In this document: one piece after another, positions 20,029 through 29,841 of the stretch
Layout: each line of letters begins with the position of its first letter
How positions within the stretch are numbered: position 1 is the stretch's first letter
DNA from: Flavobacteriales bacterium
GTDB taxonomy: Bacteria > Bacteroidota > Bacteroidia > NS11-12g > UBA955
Reading direction: 5' to 3'
Assembly (NCBI GenBank): GCA_947457565.1
Contig: CANGWH010000010.1
Coordinates: 1 to 46,582 of the forward strand
DNA: 46,582 bases
The notes under the pieces: generated by a model
Database searches by the model: none
The model's input: the letters and a program-made list of their open reading frames with translations, nothing else
What the model was told of the DNA's origin: nothing
Program-made: the position numbers and the translations under genes

Positions 20029-21252
20029 TTATTTATCCGATAGAGCTCCTAAATCAAACAAGAAAGAAAATCTCATTTGATTTTGAAGAGGGTGTCTGCG
20101 GATAAATGGCACTAAGTACGCTGCATCAATGGTAATTGTTTGGTATTTAATTCCAAAGCCCAATGTTCCATATTGTCTACCGCCTTTTTCACGAGCTTCA
20201 TAAAACACGCCGCCTCTAATGGTAAACTGATCGTTGTAAGTATATTCCATCCCCCCCGATAACATGTATTCGTTAAGTTCCTCTTTCAAACCACCTGGAG
20301 CATCATTAAATGATTGAACCATACCCTGAACCACGTTTACATTAGGATCTCTGCCAGCCAACAGAATTCTTTCACCTGTGGAGGATACAGAATCACCACC
20401 GTCCCATTTTTGCACATAATACGGTCTTGTTGGAACCAATAATTTATTAATATCGGCGTAGATACTAATCTTATTATATTCATCGATGTCTGTAGTATAT
20501 CCTACTCCTAATTTCAAATTCGTTGGAAGAAAATCTAATTTTTCTCTGGAAGAATACGTCATTTTTGAACCAATATTTTGAATATTGATACCTGCTTTGA
20601 GCTTGTCGTATTTATTTCCATTTTTAATTTCTGTCTTGTAGGTAAAATTAATATCTCCGGCACCACCCAATGCGGCTTTATAGTCAATTCCACCGATTGC
20701 TCTGTTACCGGTTAAATTGGAGTAGATAAATCTCAAATTCACGCCCCAAGCAAAATTTTTATTCAACTTAATAGCAACACCTCCATCCAATGAAAATTCG
20801 TTTGGATTAAAGTTACCGGTGGCATTACCATCAATATCGGTAAACTGAATATTGCCTAATGAAAAATATCTAAATGATCCACCGATGGCAACGTTGTCAC
20901 CCATTTTACTATAACCAGACAAATAACTAAATCCTACATCATCCACAATCTGCCTCAACCATGGTGCATACGACAAAGAAAATCCTGTACTTTGATTGGC
21001 AAAGACTAGATTCGACATATTCCACGAAACGCTATTAGCATCGGGTCTAAATAATGCAACGCCCACATCGCCCATTGCCGCTGATCTGCTATCTGGCGTA
21101 ATAGTCAAGAATGGAACCATCGTAGTGATAGCATTCAATTCGTTGGCTAACTTTCCTGTAAGTTCCTTGGTACCAATTTGAGCATTACTATTAGGAACCC
21201 ATGCACCTAAGGCCACTGCACTTAAAACTATATATTTACCTAAAGAATTCAT
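20029..21252 (-). CDS. porV: Type IX secretion outer membrane channel/shuttle protein PorV
   Basis: ORF track start 21318; preferred M23 (MNSLGKYIVLSAVALGAWVPNSNAQ) gives a signal peptide with promoter TATTTTTG 12 nt upstream. 'TVPFLTITPDSRSAAMGDVGVA' is a PorV hallmark; gene adjacent to porU. Confidence 0.92.
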   Translation of the reverse strand: MNSLGKYIVLSAVALGAWVPNSNAQIGTKELTGKLANELNAITTMVPFLTITPDSRSAAMGDVGVALFRPDANSVSWNMSNLVFANQSTGFSLSYAPWLRQIVDDVGFSYLSGYSKMGDNVAIGGSFRYFSLGNIQFTDIDGNATGNFNPNEFSLDGGVAIKLNKNFAWGVNLRFIYSNLTGNRAIGGIDYKAALGGAGDINFTYKTEIKNGNKYDKLKAGINIQNIGSKMTYSSREKLDFLPTNLKLGVGYTTDIDEYNKISIYADINKLLVPTRPYYVQKWDGGDSVSSTGERILLAGRDPNVNVVQGMVQSFNDAPGGLKEELNEYMLSGGMEYTYNDQFTIRGGVFYEAREKGGRQYGTLGFGIKYQTITIDAAYLVPFIRRHPLQNQMRFSFLFDLGALSDK

Positions 21253-21264
21253 TGTCAACTTTGG

Positions 21265-21272
21265 CAAAAATA
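21265..21272 (-). promoter_or_regulatory. -7 promoter box TATTTTTG of porV
   Basis: Exact TAnnTTTG on the minus strand, 12 nt before ATG. Confidence 0.5.
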
Positions 21273-21341
21273 TAGGTTTGAAGTCAAGCATCCTAATACT
21301 AGTGTTTATTATTCTCATTGTAAATAAATTAAAATTGATGT

Positions 21342-24300
21342 TTAATGATTGGGGTAATAAATCAACTTACCACCAATTGTTGCTTGCAATCCATCGGTAG
21401 TAGTAATATGAATCTTATAAAAATAAAGTCCTTGTGAAAGGGAATCACCTTCAAACGATAAATTATTTGAATTTATGGGTATTAATCCTTCAAGTTGAAT
21501 AATTGGGCTAGAATAAGCAGCTTCAATGAGAAGGTTTCCTTTGCTTACGACCTGCCCCGATACTGCATTAATTTGCCAGTCAACTTTTAAATCTTCACCT
21601 GGTAATGAATGACTAAACCACAATTTACTATTTTCCGAAATTGGGTTGGGATATACACCGTAATCATTAATTTTCAGTTGTCTACCTGGTGTTACAATAC
21701 CCTCGGTAACTCCGCTACCAAAGTTGTTAAAAATATCCCAAACTTTACATCGAAAGGTATGTTTACCTGGCGATAATTCAAACAGCGGAACTACCAATGT
21801 GCCTTTCGTAAAGGAGTTAACATCGTATTGAAAATATTGGTTAACAACTAAGTTTTGCTCAAATTCGGTACCTTCATCTATGACTAAAACTATATCACGA
21901 CCAATACCTGAACCCGTTGCATTAATACCGTTATCATCATAAATACGCGCTACGAAATCAACATTTTTAGAAACGCTAGATCCAGCTATAAATGAGGTGT
22001 CTTGCAGGTAAGCCAAGACTTCAGGCCCAACGGTATCAACTTTAGATAATTTAAGACTTGAACCAAGCATAAAATTCCAGCCGCCGGTTGCATCCGTGAT
22101 ATTGTTGTGTGCGTAAAATATTGCCTTACCAATACCCACCTGGTATGATATATCCTTAGGTACCACAAAAATCAAGGTAAATAGTCCTTTATCTACGGTT
22201 ACCTGACCATTAAAAATAACTGAGTTTTGTTCATCAAAATTAATTCTACTACCGTTATTATCATTATCTAAAGTAAACTGACTGTTGGGTTTATCGAAAA
22301 TTGTAACCCATAAATTCCCGTTAAATTCATCCATTAAGCCTTTACCTCGTTCTTGTATATGCCCTTTTATCGTTACAATTTCGAAGGCTTTTAATGTATC
22401 ATTAAAGGAACTGAAATTTTTACCTTGAACCGAATCCACTAAAATCAAATGCTCCGGAAATGCTAATTTCATACTAGCATCGCCAAGTAAAGCAAACTTT
22501 TTATCGTCATCGGTTTTATTGGGTCGATTTTTTAATTTTTGAAAAACGTCTCCTACAGACGGAATTGGATCATTGGGACCTGGAAAACCATATTGAGTCC
22601 AAAAAGCCCTATTGATTGCTGAATTTGAAGGCACATAAACTAATCGCGTAGTTGTTAACGATGCTATCGCTCCCCCCAAAGGATTAAGAACTGCTAATTC
22701 ACCGGCACTTTGAAAATTAGGATCATCATACTTTGTAAACTCGCATGTTGCAGTAAATAGAACAGGCATGCGGTATTCATTTCTCCAACTTTTAATAGTT
22801 GGTATATCCAATAAGGATTCTTGACCTAATCCCTTTTCTCCGCCATGACCTTGATAATTAATAAATAAACTACCTTCCGAAATTCTATTGTTAAAGGTAG
22901 TTGTAAAGTCGGGATAACGTTCACTGTTACCATTTACAATTTGAGTGAATGCATCAGCGTATACTTTACGAATTCTAACGCTGGGATTATTGTTATTGAT
23001 ATATTTAGCATATTCCTCGCTTTGAACCACAAATTCCGTTTCCCAGACTTGGTCTGCATCGTCACTAGTAAAAACAATATTGTTACGCCATGGGCCCAAC
23101 GACTTTTTACTATCGTATCGAATCAATTTTTCTACAAACCCGTTGGCTTCTTCCAAGGTTCGTGCTGGAATTCTGCCCACAGATACTCCTAGTTTATCAC
23201 TACGGGAGATTTCAGGATCTCCTTGTCTTGGTTCCGTATATACAATGTACTCATCTAAACAGAATATCACCGCCGGTGAGTGTCCAAACGATTGATAAAT
23301 TGGAACCCTATTCGTATTATTTGAGATTCGATCCAACATATCATAGCTAGCGGCTCCCATTAATGTCACATACTTGAAATTACCAGCCGTTTTGTCAGAA
23401 ACATCTTTTAACCAACGAATACAACGTCGAAGTGCTATTAAATCAGCCTGTCCGCCCGTAAATTCATCATAAATCTGTTGAGGGGTTACTACTTTAACAA
23501 TTTTCGACTGGCTCCTTCTTAAATCGGCTAATTTATTCGCGGCCGACAACAATGATTCGTGCGAAATAATTAGAAGATCCGGGATTTCGGCAACATTAAA
23601 CATCGATTTACTCGCAATTCCTCCTAAATACGTTGGGCTATTTAATGTGGATTCATCAAATGCAACAAATTGTGATTTCATTTCATCGAAAGGAATAATT
23701 ATTCGACTTTCATTTCCATTTTGTTCCACTTTCCATTCTCTTGGATTTTGCATATCCGAGACATTCCAAAATCGTAATGATTTACCGGTTGAATTTGATA
23801 CGTTAAACTGAATCGTTTGGTTAAGATTAAGCCACTGATTATCAATTAGAATAAGTGGCACGCCCAAAAATTCTATTTTTCTTTTGCCTAATATTCTAAT
23901 AAAGTCCAAATAAACAGATGTTTTAGTGTTGGGCCTAACCAATCGAAGATTGATATCTAAACGCTGATTACTTACCGATGTAGTGTAATTCCTAGAATTG
24001 TATTTGTATTTATCATAACTACCAATGTTTAACGGCGACAATGAAAGTGTATCGCGAATTGCATTTACTGAAGTAAATAATGTAGCCGATGATTCCTCAA
24101 CCGCGGCTGCCGATGTTACTTGAACTTCCACTGAATCAACTCCATTTGGTATCGGTATAGAAAAGTTCCGAACTAGGGTTTCATTTCCAAGTCGCTCACC
24201 TAACCAAACTCTACCCATATTATTTAGGTTTACTACATCTGAATCATGAACATAAGTCCAAACGGATTGGTCAACAATCCTTTCAGGTATTAGAGCAGAT

Positions 24301-24758
24301 TGCAATTGTTTAATTCTGTTCCCAGACTTAGTGTTGTACCCGAAGATTGCTTGTGTATTTTGCGTATAAATATTTTTGTAATGTTGAATACCTTTTGAAT
24401 TTGCAGTAAAACCGCGGCTGCCCGAAATGTAGAAAAGAAAATAATCCCCAGGTCCCCATTTATTATCGGTTCCTCTAACAACCATCATTGAGACTTCTTC
24501 TGTTTGGGGAATAATTGTATCAGGATTCGATGACGGCAAAATATTTCCTTGAATACAGAGCAAATGAAAATTATCATCTGGGTTTTGTGATGGATTCAAC
24601 CCCCATGCTTCAGTATTTTCATAGGTTATTTTATAAATTCCCGTTTGATTAAAATTGAGTTTAATCCACTTACCTTCATCAAACCAACGGGTTTGCGCAT
24701 TTACTGTTGAATTCGCAAAAAAAACAATCAATAATAAAGCTACTATAAGGTTTCGCAT
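21342..24758 (-). CDS. porU: Type IX secretion system sortase PorU (peptidase C25 family) with C-terminal T9SS-like tail
   Basis: ORF 1138 aa; gingipain-like 'FINYQGHGGEKGLGQES' (His) and 'VLFTATCEFTKYDD' (Cys); C-terminus 'INDYGVYPNPISENSKLWF...LSQGLYFYKIHITTTDGLQATIGGKLIYY' resembles a Por secretion tail. Confidence 0.93.
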   Translation of the reverse strand: MRNLIVALLLIVFFANSTVNAQTRWFDEGKWIKLNFNQTGIYKITYENTEAWGLNPSQNPDDNFHLLCIQGNILPSSNPDTIIPQTEEVSMMVVRGTDNKWGPGDYFLFYISGSRGFTANSKGIQHYKNIYTQNTQAIFGYNTKSGNRIKQLQSALIPERIVDQSVWTYVHDSDVVNLNNMGRVWLGERLGNETLVRNFSIPIPNGVDSVEVQVTSAAAVEESSATLFTSVNAIRDTLSLSPLNIGSYDKYKYNSRNYTTSVSNQRLDINLRLVRPNTKTSVYLDFIRILGKRKIEFLGVPLILIDNQWLNLNQTIQFNVSNSTGKSLRFWNVSDMQNPREWKVEQNGNESRIIIPFDEMKSQFVAFDESTLNSPTYLGGIASKSMFNVAEIPDLLIISHESLLSAANKLADLRRSQSKIVKVVTPQQIYDEFTGGQADLIALRRCIRWLKDVSDKTAGNFKYVTLMGAASYDMLDRISNNTNRVPIYQSFGHSPAVIFCLDEYIVYTEPRQGDPEISRSDKLGVSVGRIPARTLEEANGFVEKLIRYDSKKSLGPWRNNIVFTSDDADQVWETEFVVQSEEYAKYINNNNPSVRIRKVYADAFTQIVNGNSERYPDFTTTFNNRISEGSLFINYQGHGGEKGLGQESLLDIPTIKSWRNEYRMPVLFTATCEFTKYDDPNFQSAGELAVLNPLGGAIASLTTTRLVYVPSNSAINRAFWTQYGFPGPNDPIPSVGDVFQKLKNRPNKTDDDKKFALLGDASMKLAFPEHLILVDSVQGKNFSSFNDTLKAFEIVTIKGHIQERGKGLMDEFNGNLWVTIFDKPNSQFTLDNDNNGSRINFDEQNSVIFNGQVTVDKGLFTLIFVVPKDISYQVGIGKAIFYAHNNITDATGGWNFMLGSSLKLSKVDTVGPEVLAYLQDTSFIAGSSVSKNVDFVARIYDDNGINATGSGIGRDIVLVIDEGTEFEQNLVVNQYFQYDVNSFTKGTLVVPLFELSPGKHTFRCKVWDIFNNFGSGVTEGIVTPGRQLKINDYGVYPNPISENSKLWFSHSLPGEDLKVDWQINAVSGQVVSKGNLLIEAAYSSPIIQLEGLIPINSNNLSFEGDSLSQGLYFYKIHITTTDGLQATIGGKLIYYPNH

Positions 24759-24910
24759 AACGGACTATAAAATTACGAAAATTCCAAAGATTTATTGCCT
24801 ACATGACGTTACTATGACAAAATTCTCAAACTTTTTTTGAAAAATTGCAATTATTCAATATTTCTTATGATAAATCGTTTTTATTTGTACTTTTGTTAGT
24901 TGTCAATAAT

Positions 24911-25915
24911 ATGAACAGAACTTTACGTGCACTTGGATTGGGTTTTGCTGCTGCCATTTCGTTGCAGTTACAGGCGCAAGATCCTGAATTGTCACAATTT
25001 TATGCTTCACCGGTTTACACAAACCCTGCGTTAGCAGGTTCAGCGGTTTGTAGTTATGGTGCGGCGGGTAGAATTGCTTTAAACTACCGTAATCAGTGGC
25101 CTAACCTACCCGGTACATTTCGTTCATTTGCTGCATCTTGGGATCAACACATCCCCGCAGTTGGTGGAGGTTTAGGCGCCATGGTATTCCATGATATTGC
25201 AGGAACGGGTTTATTGAGCACTACCAGTGTTAGTGGGGTTTATTCCTACTTACTACAATTAGACCGCAGACAAAGAATGTTTATGCGCTTTGGTCTTCAA
25301 GGCTCCTTAGTAAACAAGTCATTGGATTGGAGTAAGTTAAGATTCTCCGATCAAATTGATCCAACGCAGGGATTTGTGAATGCGACAGGAGAACAACCTC
25401 CAAGTCTAACGAAAACATATTCAAACTTCAACGCTGGTTGGATTATGTATACGCAGAAATTCTATATCGGATTTGCAGCACATAACATTACCGAACCTGG
25501 TTGGAGCTTTTTTGAAAATCCCGATGAAGTTCATCCTAGACGTTTTACTGTGCACACCGGCGGTGTAATTCCGTTGTCTAGAAGCCGATTTGAACAGAAT
25601 AACTTTTCTCCCAATATGTTGTTTATGAAGCAACGTAATTTCACACAGATGAATATTGGTTTTTATGCGAATAAAGGCCCATTGGTTACAGGATTATGGT
25701 TTAGACAAACCTTTGGACAACAAAAGAATCCAGATGCCATCATCATGTTGGTTGGCTTTAGAAAAGATCGATTCAAATTTGGTTACAGTTATGATTTTAC
25801 AGTAAGTGATGGTAGAACTGCAATTCCTTCGAGTCATGAAATCAGCGCAACTATTGATTGGTGCGTACCTCCAGGAAGACATCCATTTAAACCTTTACGC
25901 TGTCCAGAATTTTAA
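24911..25915 (+). CDS. Type IX secretion system membrane protein PorP/SprF family
   Basis: ORF track start 24845; M23 (MNRTLRALGLGFAAAISLQLQAQ|DPELSQFYASPVYTNPALAGS) is the PorP/SprF signature. Confidence 0.92.
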   Translation: MNRTLRALGLGFAAAISLQLQAQDPELSQFYASPVYTNPALAGSAVCSYGAAGRIALNYRNQWPNLPGTFRSFAASWDQHIPAVGGGLGAMVFHDIAGTGLLSTTSVSGVYSYLLQLDRRQRMFMRFGLQGSLVNKSLDWSKLRFSDQIDPTQGFVNATGEQPPSLTKTYSNFNAGWIMYTQKFYIGFAAHNITEPGWSFFENPDEVHPRRFTVHTGGVIPLSRSRFEQNNFSPNMLFMKQRNFTQMNIGFYANKGPLVTGLWFRQTFGQQKNPDAIIMLVGFRKDRFKFGYSYDFTVSDGRTAIPSSHEISATIDWCVPPGRHPFKPLRCPEF

Positions 25916-25936
25916 ACTATTCCTAATGACAATTAT

Positions 25937-25964
25937 AAAAACCCGAGTCACTTCGGGTTTTTTT
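25937..25964 (+). terminator. Rho-independent terminator after porP/sprF
   Basis: AAAACCCGAgtcacTTCGGGTTTTTTT. Confidence 0.8.
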
Positions 25965-26043
25965 CTGCAAAAAATGGAAAAAAACATTACATTTGCCAAT
26001 AATACAGACTATCTGTCGTTATAATAAACAAATAATTCACACC

Positions 26044-27561
26044 GTGTTACAGAAAAACAATGCATGGATGATGGCCGCGGCAGCGATGATTGGATTCGCT
26101 GGATGCGCACGCCAACCGGTAAGTAAGACTACGGGTCAGACTTACAATGATCCCAAATGGGGCGGATTTTACAACCCCAAGTACAAAGGTCAAGAAACAG
26201 GCCCGGGTTTAGTTTTGGTTGAAGGTGGTTCATTTACAATGGGCTCAACCGAATTTGACCTACAACACAACAATGACAACACCGAAAGAACGGTAACAGT
26301 AAATTCTTTTTACATGGATGAAGCTGAAATCAGCAATCAACAGTACAAAGATTACGTTTACTGGTTAGGTAGAACGTTTGTTTCTTATCCGGAAGTTTAC
26401 CAAAAAGCCCTCCCCGATTCTTTGTGTTGGAGAAGACAATTAGGTTTTAACGAGCCTTTTGTTGAATATTATTTCCGTCACCCCTCCTACAAGGATTATC
26501 CAGTGGTTGGTGTAAGTTGGAAACAAGCTTCTGAATTCGCTCAATGGCGTACTGATCGCGTTAATGAATATATTCTTGATCGTGAAGGTATCGTTCTTTT
26601 CAAAATTGAGACTGATGCGGTTGATGATAACAACTTCAATACTCGTGCTTATTTAGCGAATCAGTTCGACTTTGTTTCTAAAAACAAGAAGTCCCCATTA
26701 AAAGACTACAGCAAGAAGAAAAACAAAGACCAGCGGAGACAGAAAGCTATTATGGAAGATGGTATTCTATTGCCTGAATATCGTTTACCAACAGAATCTG
26801 AATGGGAATATGCATCTCAAAACAACATTGGTGAAGTTAACTTTACCAATATTGACCAGAAAAAAATATACGGTTGGACGGACTACACTGTTAGAATAAA
26901 GGATCAAAAAGAAAATGATAGAGGTAAAATCCGTTTAAATGCTATGGTTGGCAAGGGTGATATGGGTGGTATTGCAGGCGGATTGAATGATGCCGGTTTT
27001 GTTCCTACTACTGTTTATAGTTATTGGCCGAATTCTTATGGTCTATATAACATGGAAGGTAACGTAGCCGAATGGACCATGGATGTTTATCGTCCTTTGT
27101 CTTTAGAAGACTTCGATGAGTTTATGCCTTTCCGCGGTAACGTATTCAAGACGTTGGTTTTGGATCAGTATGGTGCAATTGTAGACAAGGATAGCCTTGG
27201 ACGTTTAACTTATCGCGACGTTACAGAAGCTGAAAACGTAAATCGTAGAAACTACAAAAAAGCCGATAATATGGGCTTCAAAGATGAATTAAACTACAAC
27301 TCAGGTGAAATGACTTATGACTACGGTGTAACTTCATTGATCAATAACAAAGCCAGAGTTTACAAAGGTGCTTCGTGGAGCGATCGTCTATACTACGCAT
27401 CTCCAGGTACTCGTCGTTTCTTAGAAGAAAACTTAAGTCAATCTAATTTAGGCTTCCGTTGTGCAATGGTTCGAATTGGTGCACCAACTGGAAATGCCAA
27501 GAAAAAATACAATCGCTTGCCATCATCTGGTATTGATAAAAAGACAAAACAACGTAAGTAA
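26044..27561 (+). CDS. gldJ: Gliding motility / T9SS lipoprotein GldJ
   Basis: ORF track start 25993; likely starts at GTG 26044 or at a downstream ATG before the lipobox AMIGFAGC. 'QETGPGLVLVEGGSFTMGS', 'ALPDSLCWRRQLGFNEPFVEYYFRHPSYKDYPVVGVSWKQASEFAQWRTDRVNE', 'NLGFRCAM'; SUMF1-like fold. Confidence 0.87.
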   Translation: MLQKNNAWMMAAAAMIGFAGCARQPVSKTTGQTYNDPKWGGFYNPKYKGQETGPGLVLVEGGSFTMGSTEFDLQHNNDNTERTVTVNSFYMDEAEISNQQYKDYVYWLGRTFVSYPEVYQKALPDSLCWRRQLGFNEPFVEYYFRHPSYKDYPVVGVSWKQASEFAQWRTDRVNEYILDREGIVLFKIETDAVDDNNFNTRAYLANQFDFVSKNKKSPLKDYSKKKNKDQRRQKAIMEDGILLPEYRLPTESEWEYASQNNIGEVNFTNIDQKKIYGWTDYTVRIKDQKENDRGKIRLNAMVGKGDMGGIAGGLNDAGFVPTTVYSYWPNSYGLYNMEGNVAEWTMDVYRPLSLEDFDEFMPFRGNVFKTLVLDQYGAIVDKDSLGRLTYRDVTEAENVNRRNYKKADNMGFKDELNYNSGEMTYDYGVTSLINNKARVYKGASWSDRLYYASPGTRRFLEENLSQSNLGFRCAMVRIGAPTGNAKKKYNRLPSSGIDKKTKQRK

Positions 27562-27580
27562 TTATAAATACTTCACCATT

Positions 27581-27619
27581 AAAAAAGACGCATCTTCAAC
27601 GATGCGTCTTTTTTTTTTA
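27581..27619 (+). terminator. Rho-independent terminator after gldJ
   Basis: AAAAAAGACGCATC-ttcaac-GATGCGTCTTTTTTTTTT. Confidence 0.88.
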
Positions 27620-27730
27620 GGTTATATGTTTAATAACTCTCAAACTCTACGCTGTTTAAATAATTTCTATAGTTAAATTGGATTTAAAACCAAAGAGGGA
27701 CATCACCAATAATAGAGTTGCATATAATAG

Positions 27731-27755
27731 AAAAGCCCCGTTTCCGGGGCTTTAA
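27731..27755 (-). terminator. Terminator downstream of tRNA-Gly
   Basis: AAAGCCCCG-tttc-CGGGGCTTT. Confidence 0.75.
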
Positions 27756-27767
27756 TTTGCTCTTTGA

Positions 27768-27839
27768 GCGAGAAACGAGACTCGAACTCGCGACCCCAAC
27801 CTTGGCAAGGTTGTGCTCTACCAACTGAGCTATTCTCGC
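27768..27839 (-). tRNA. tRNA-Gly (anticodon GCC)
   Basis: GCGAGAATAGCTCAGTTGGTAGAGCACAACCTTGCCAAGGTTGGGGTCGCGAGTTCGAGTCTCGTTTCTCGC; cloverleaf pairs, acceptor GCGAGAA/TTCTCGC, loop TTGCCAA. Confidence 0.95.
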
Positions 27840-27943
27840 TTATCAGAGTAAGAAAGCATTTATCATGTTTTCCTCTCAAACGTGGTGCAAAAATACAAAA
27901 TTTATACACTCATGTCAAGGCAATATTAAGTTTTTTTTCAAAA

Positions 27944-28309
27944 AGGCAGTCCTATAAGCCGGGTTCTGTACCATTGCTGGTCTCTATCATTAATCTGCGA
28001 CAAGGTTCGCACCTTGCCTGTATCGATCTACCCTCCTGGCATGCAATGCATTAGGGCGAGTAACCCTTCGATCCAGGTTTATTTGATCTTTCAACCCGTA
28101 AGGTTTGTCGGACAATGTATCACTACACTGTCAGTGGGCTCTTACCCCGCTTTTTCACCCTTACCTTGTAAACAAGGCGGTATATTTTCTGTGACACTTT
28201 CTGTAGCAAGCCCTTTACAAGACTTGCCCCTTCCTGTTAGGAAGTACGGTACCCTACGTTGCCCGGACTTTCCTACCCAAATTAATGGATCGATAGAGCG
28301 GACTGCCGC
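27944..28309 (-). ncRNA. rnpB: RNase P RNA (bacterial class A)
   Basis: Minus strand: 5' GCGGCAGTCCGCTC..., conserved GGTAGGAAAGTCCGGGCAACGTAGGGTACC, and 3' GGTACAGAACCCGGCTTATAGGACTGCC; ends pair as GGCAGTCC/GGACTGCC (P1). Confidence 0.93.
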
Positions 28310-28363
28310 ATCAAAGTTACAATCAAAAATCGATTTATATCGCTTGATAATAAAGTAGGTTAT

Positions 28364-28371
28364 TATCTTTG
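28364..28371 (+). promoter_or_regulatory. -7 promoter box TATCTTTG of gatB, 5 nt before ATG 28377
   Basis: Exact TAnnTTTG. Confidence 0.5.
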
Positions 28372-28376
28372 TGGAA

Positions 28377-29831
28377 ATGATCCCTGAAAGCAAATACGAA
28401 GCCGTAATAGGTTTGGAGATTCACGTACAATTACAGACGCTTAGTAAGGCGTTTAGTTCAGACAGTATTGAATACGGTGCATTACCGAATACTCAGGTTT
28501 CACCAATTAGCTTAGGCCATCCAGGTACACTGCCCATGCATAACACTGCGGCGGTGCACAAAGCGATCATGATTGGGCTTGCGCTAAACTCCGAAATCAC
28601 ACGATTTAATCGATATGCTAGAAAGAACTATTTCTATGCAGATTTACCAAAAGGCTATCAAATCACGCAATTCGATACTCCATTATGCGTAGGTGGAAAC
28701 GTAGATATTAAATTATCGAATGGTGAAGAAAAATCGATTCGATTAACTCGAATTCACATGGAAGAAGATACGGGGAAAAGTATGCATGATCAAGATATGT
28801 ACGATACTTTGGTTGATTACAACCGTGCCGGAACTGCGTTGATTGAAATTGTGAGTGAACCCGATATTAGGACCGGTGATGAAGCGTATGCCTTTGTTTC
28901 TGAGATACGACGATTAGTGCGTTATTTGGACATTTGTGACGGTAATATGGAAGAAGGAAGTTTGCGATGTGATGCGAACGTTTCTATTCGACCCATTGGA
29001 AGTAAAACCTTCGGAACCAAAGTGGAAGTAAAAAACATGAACTCGATTTCCAATGTTAAACGAGCCATTGATTTTGAAATTCGCAGACAAGCAGAAATAC
29101 TCGATAGTGCTGGATTAGTTATTGGAGAAACTCGAGGTTTTAACGGCTTAGCAGGTACAACTTTCAGCTTGAGAAAAAAAGAAGGTGTAACGGATTACCG
29201 GTACTTCCCAGAACCCGATTTACCGCCAACAGTGATAACCGACGAAATGCTAGTAAGTGTTCGTGCATCGATGCCAGAATTGCCACGAGTGATGTTTTCA
29301 CGATTTACCGCCAATTATGGTCTTTCTGATTACGATGCTTCGGTATTAATTGACGATAAACATAGCGCTCAATATTTCGAAAAAATCGTTTCTCATACTC
29401 AACAATACAAGCAAGCTGCTAACTGGGTAACAGGGCCTATCCGAGGATATCTGAATGAAAATGCATTAGGAATTGAAGAATTTGTATTAACTCCTACACA
29501 AATTGCTGATATTTTGTCATTAATCGAAGAAGGTATAATCAACCATACATCGGCCACCCAACAACTCTTTCCGAAATTATTGGATACTCCCAATAAAATG
29601 CCAAGAGAGTTGGTAGATGAATTAGGTCTTACCACGGTTAAGGATTCAAGCTTTATTGAAGATTTAATCCGAGATGTACTTGGGAATTTCCCTGACAAAG
29701 TTCAAGAGTATAAAAATGGAAAGGTAGGTTTAATTGGTTTATTTGTGGGTGAGGTAATGAAAAAATCCCAGGGCAAAGCCGATCCTAAATCAACCAACGA
29801 ATTGGTTAGAAAAATATTAGACGAAGCATAA
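28377..29831 (+). CDS. gatB: Asp-tRNA(Asn)/Glu-tRNA(Gln) amidotransferase subunit B
   Basis: ORF track starts at GTG 28371; ATG 28377 gives MIPESKYEAVIGLEIHVQLQT; 'RKNYFYADLPKGYQITQ', 'EEDTGKSMHD', 'DYNRAGTALIEIVSEPD', 'GSLRCDANVSIRP'. Confidence 0.96.
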   Translation: MIPESKYEAVIGLEIHVQLQTLSKAFSSDSIEYGALPNTQVSPISLGHPGTLPMHNTAAVHKAIMIGLALNSEITRFNRYARKNYFYADLPKGYQITQFDTPLCVGGNVDIKLSNGEEKSIRLTRIHMEEDTGKSMHDQDMYDTLVDYNRAGTALIEIVSEPDIRTGDEAYAFVSEIRRLVRYLDICDGNMEEGSLRCDANVSIRPIGSKTFGTKVEVKNMNSISNVKRAIDFEIRRQAEILDSAGLVIGETRGFNGLAGTTFSLRKKEGVTDYRYFPEPDLPPTVITDEMLVSVRASMPELPRVMFSRFTANYGLSDYDASVLIDDKHSAQYFEKIVSHTQQYKQAANWVTGPIRGYLNENALGIEEFVLTPTQIADILSLIEEGIINHTSATQQLFPKLLDTPNKMPRELVDELGLTTVKDSSFIEDLIRDVLGNFPDKVQEYKNGKVGLIGLFVGEVMKKSQGKADPKSTNELVRKILDEA

Positions 29832-29841
29832 TATAAGTGCA

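Noticed and set aside
26044-27561. Sulfatase-modifying (formylglycine-generating) enzyme activity
   Set aside because: SUMF1-like fold is typical of GldJ/GldK lipoproteins; sequence matches GldJ pattern, so no enzymatic claim.
27764-28393. ORFs 27703..27909, 27764..28054, 28014..28358, 28142..28393
   Set aside because: They overlap tRNA-Gly and RNase P RNA; the RNA genes explain the sequence.
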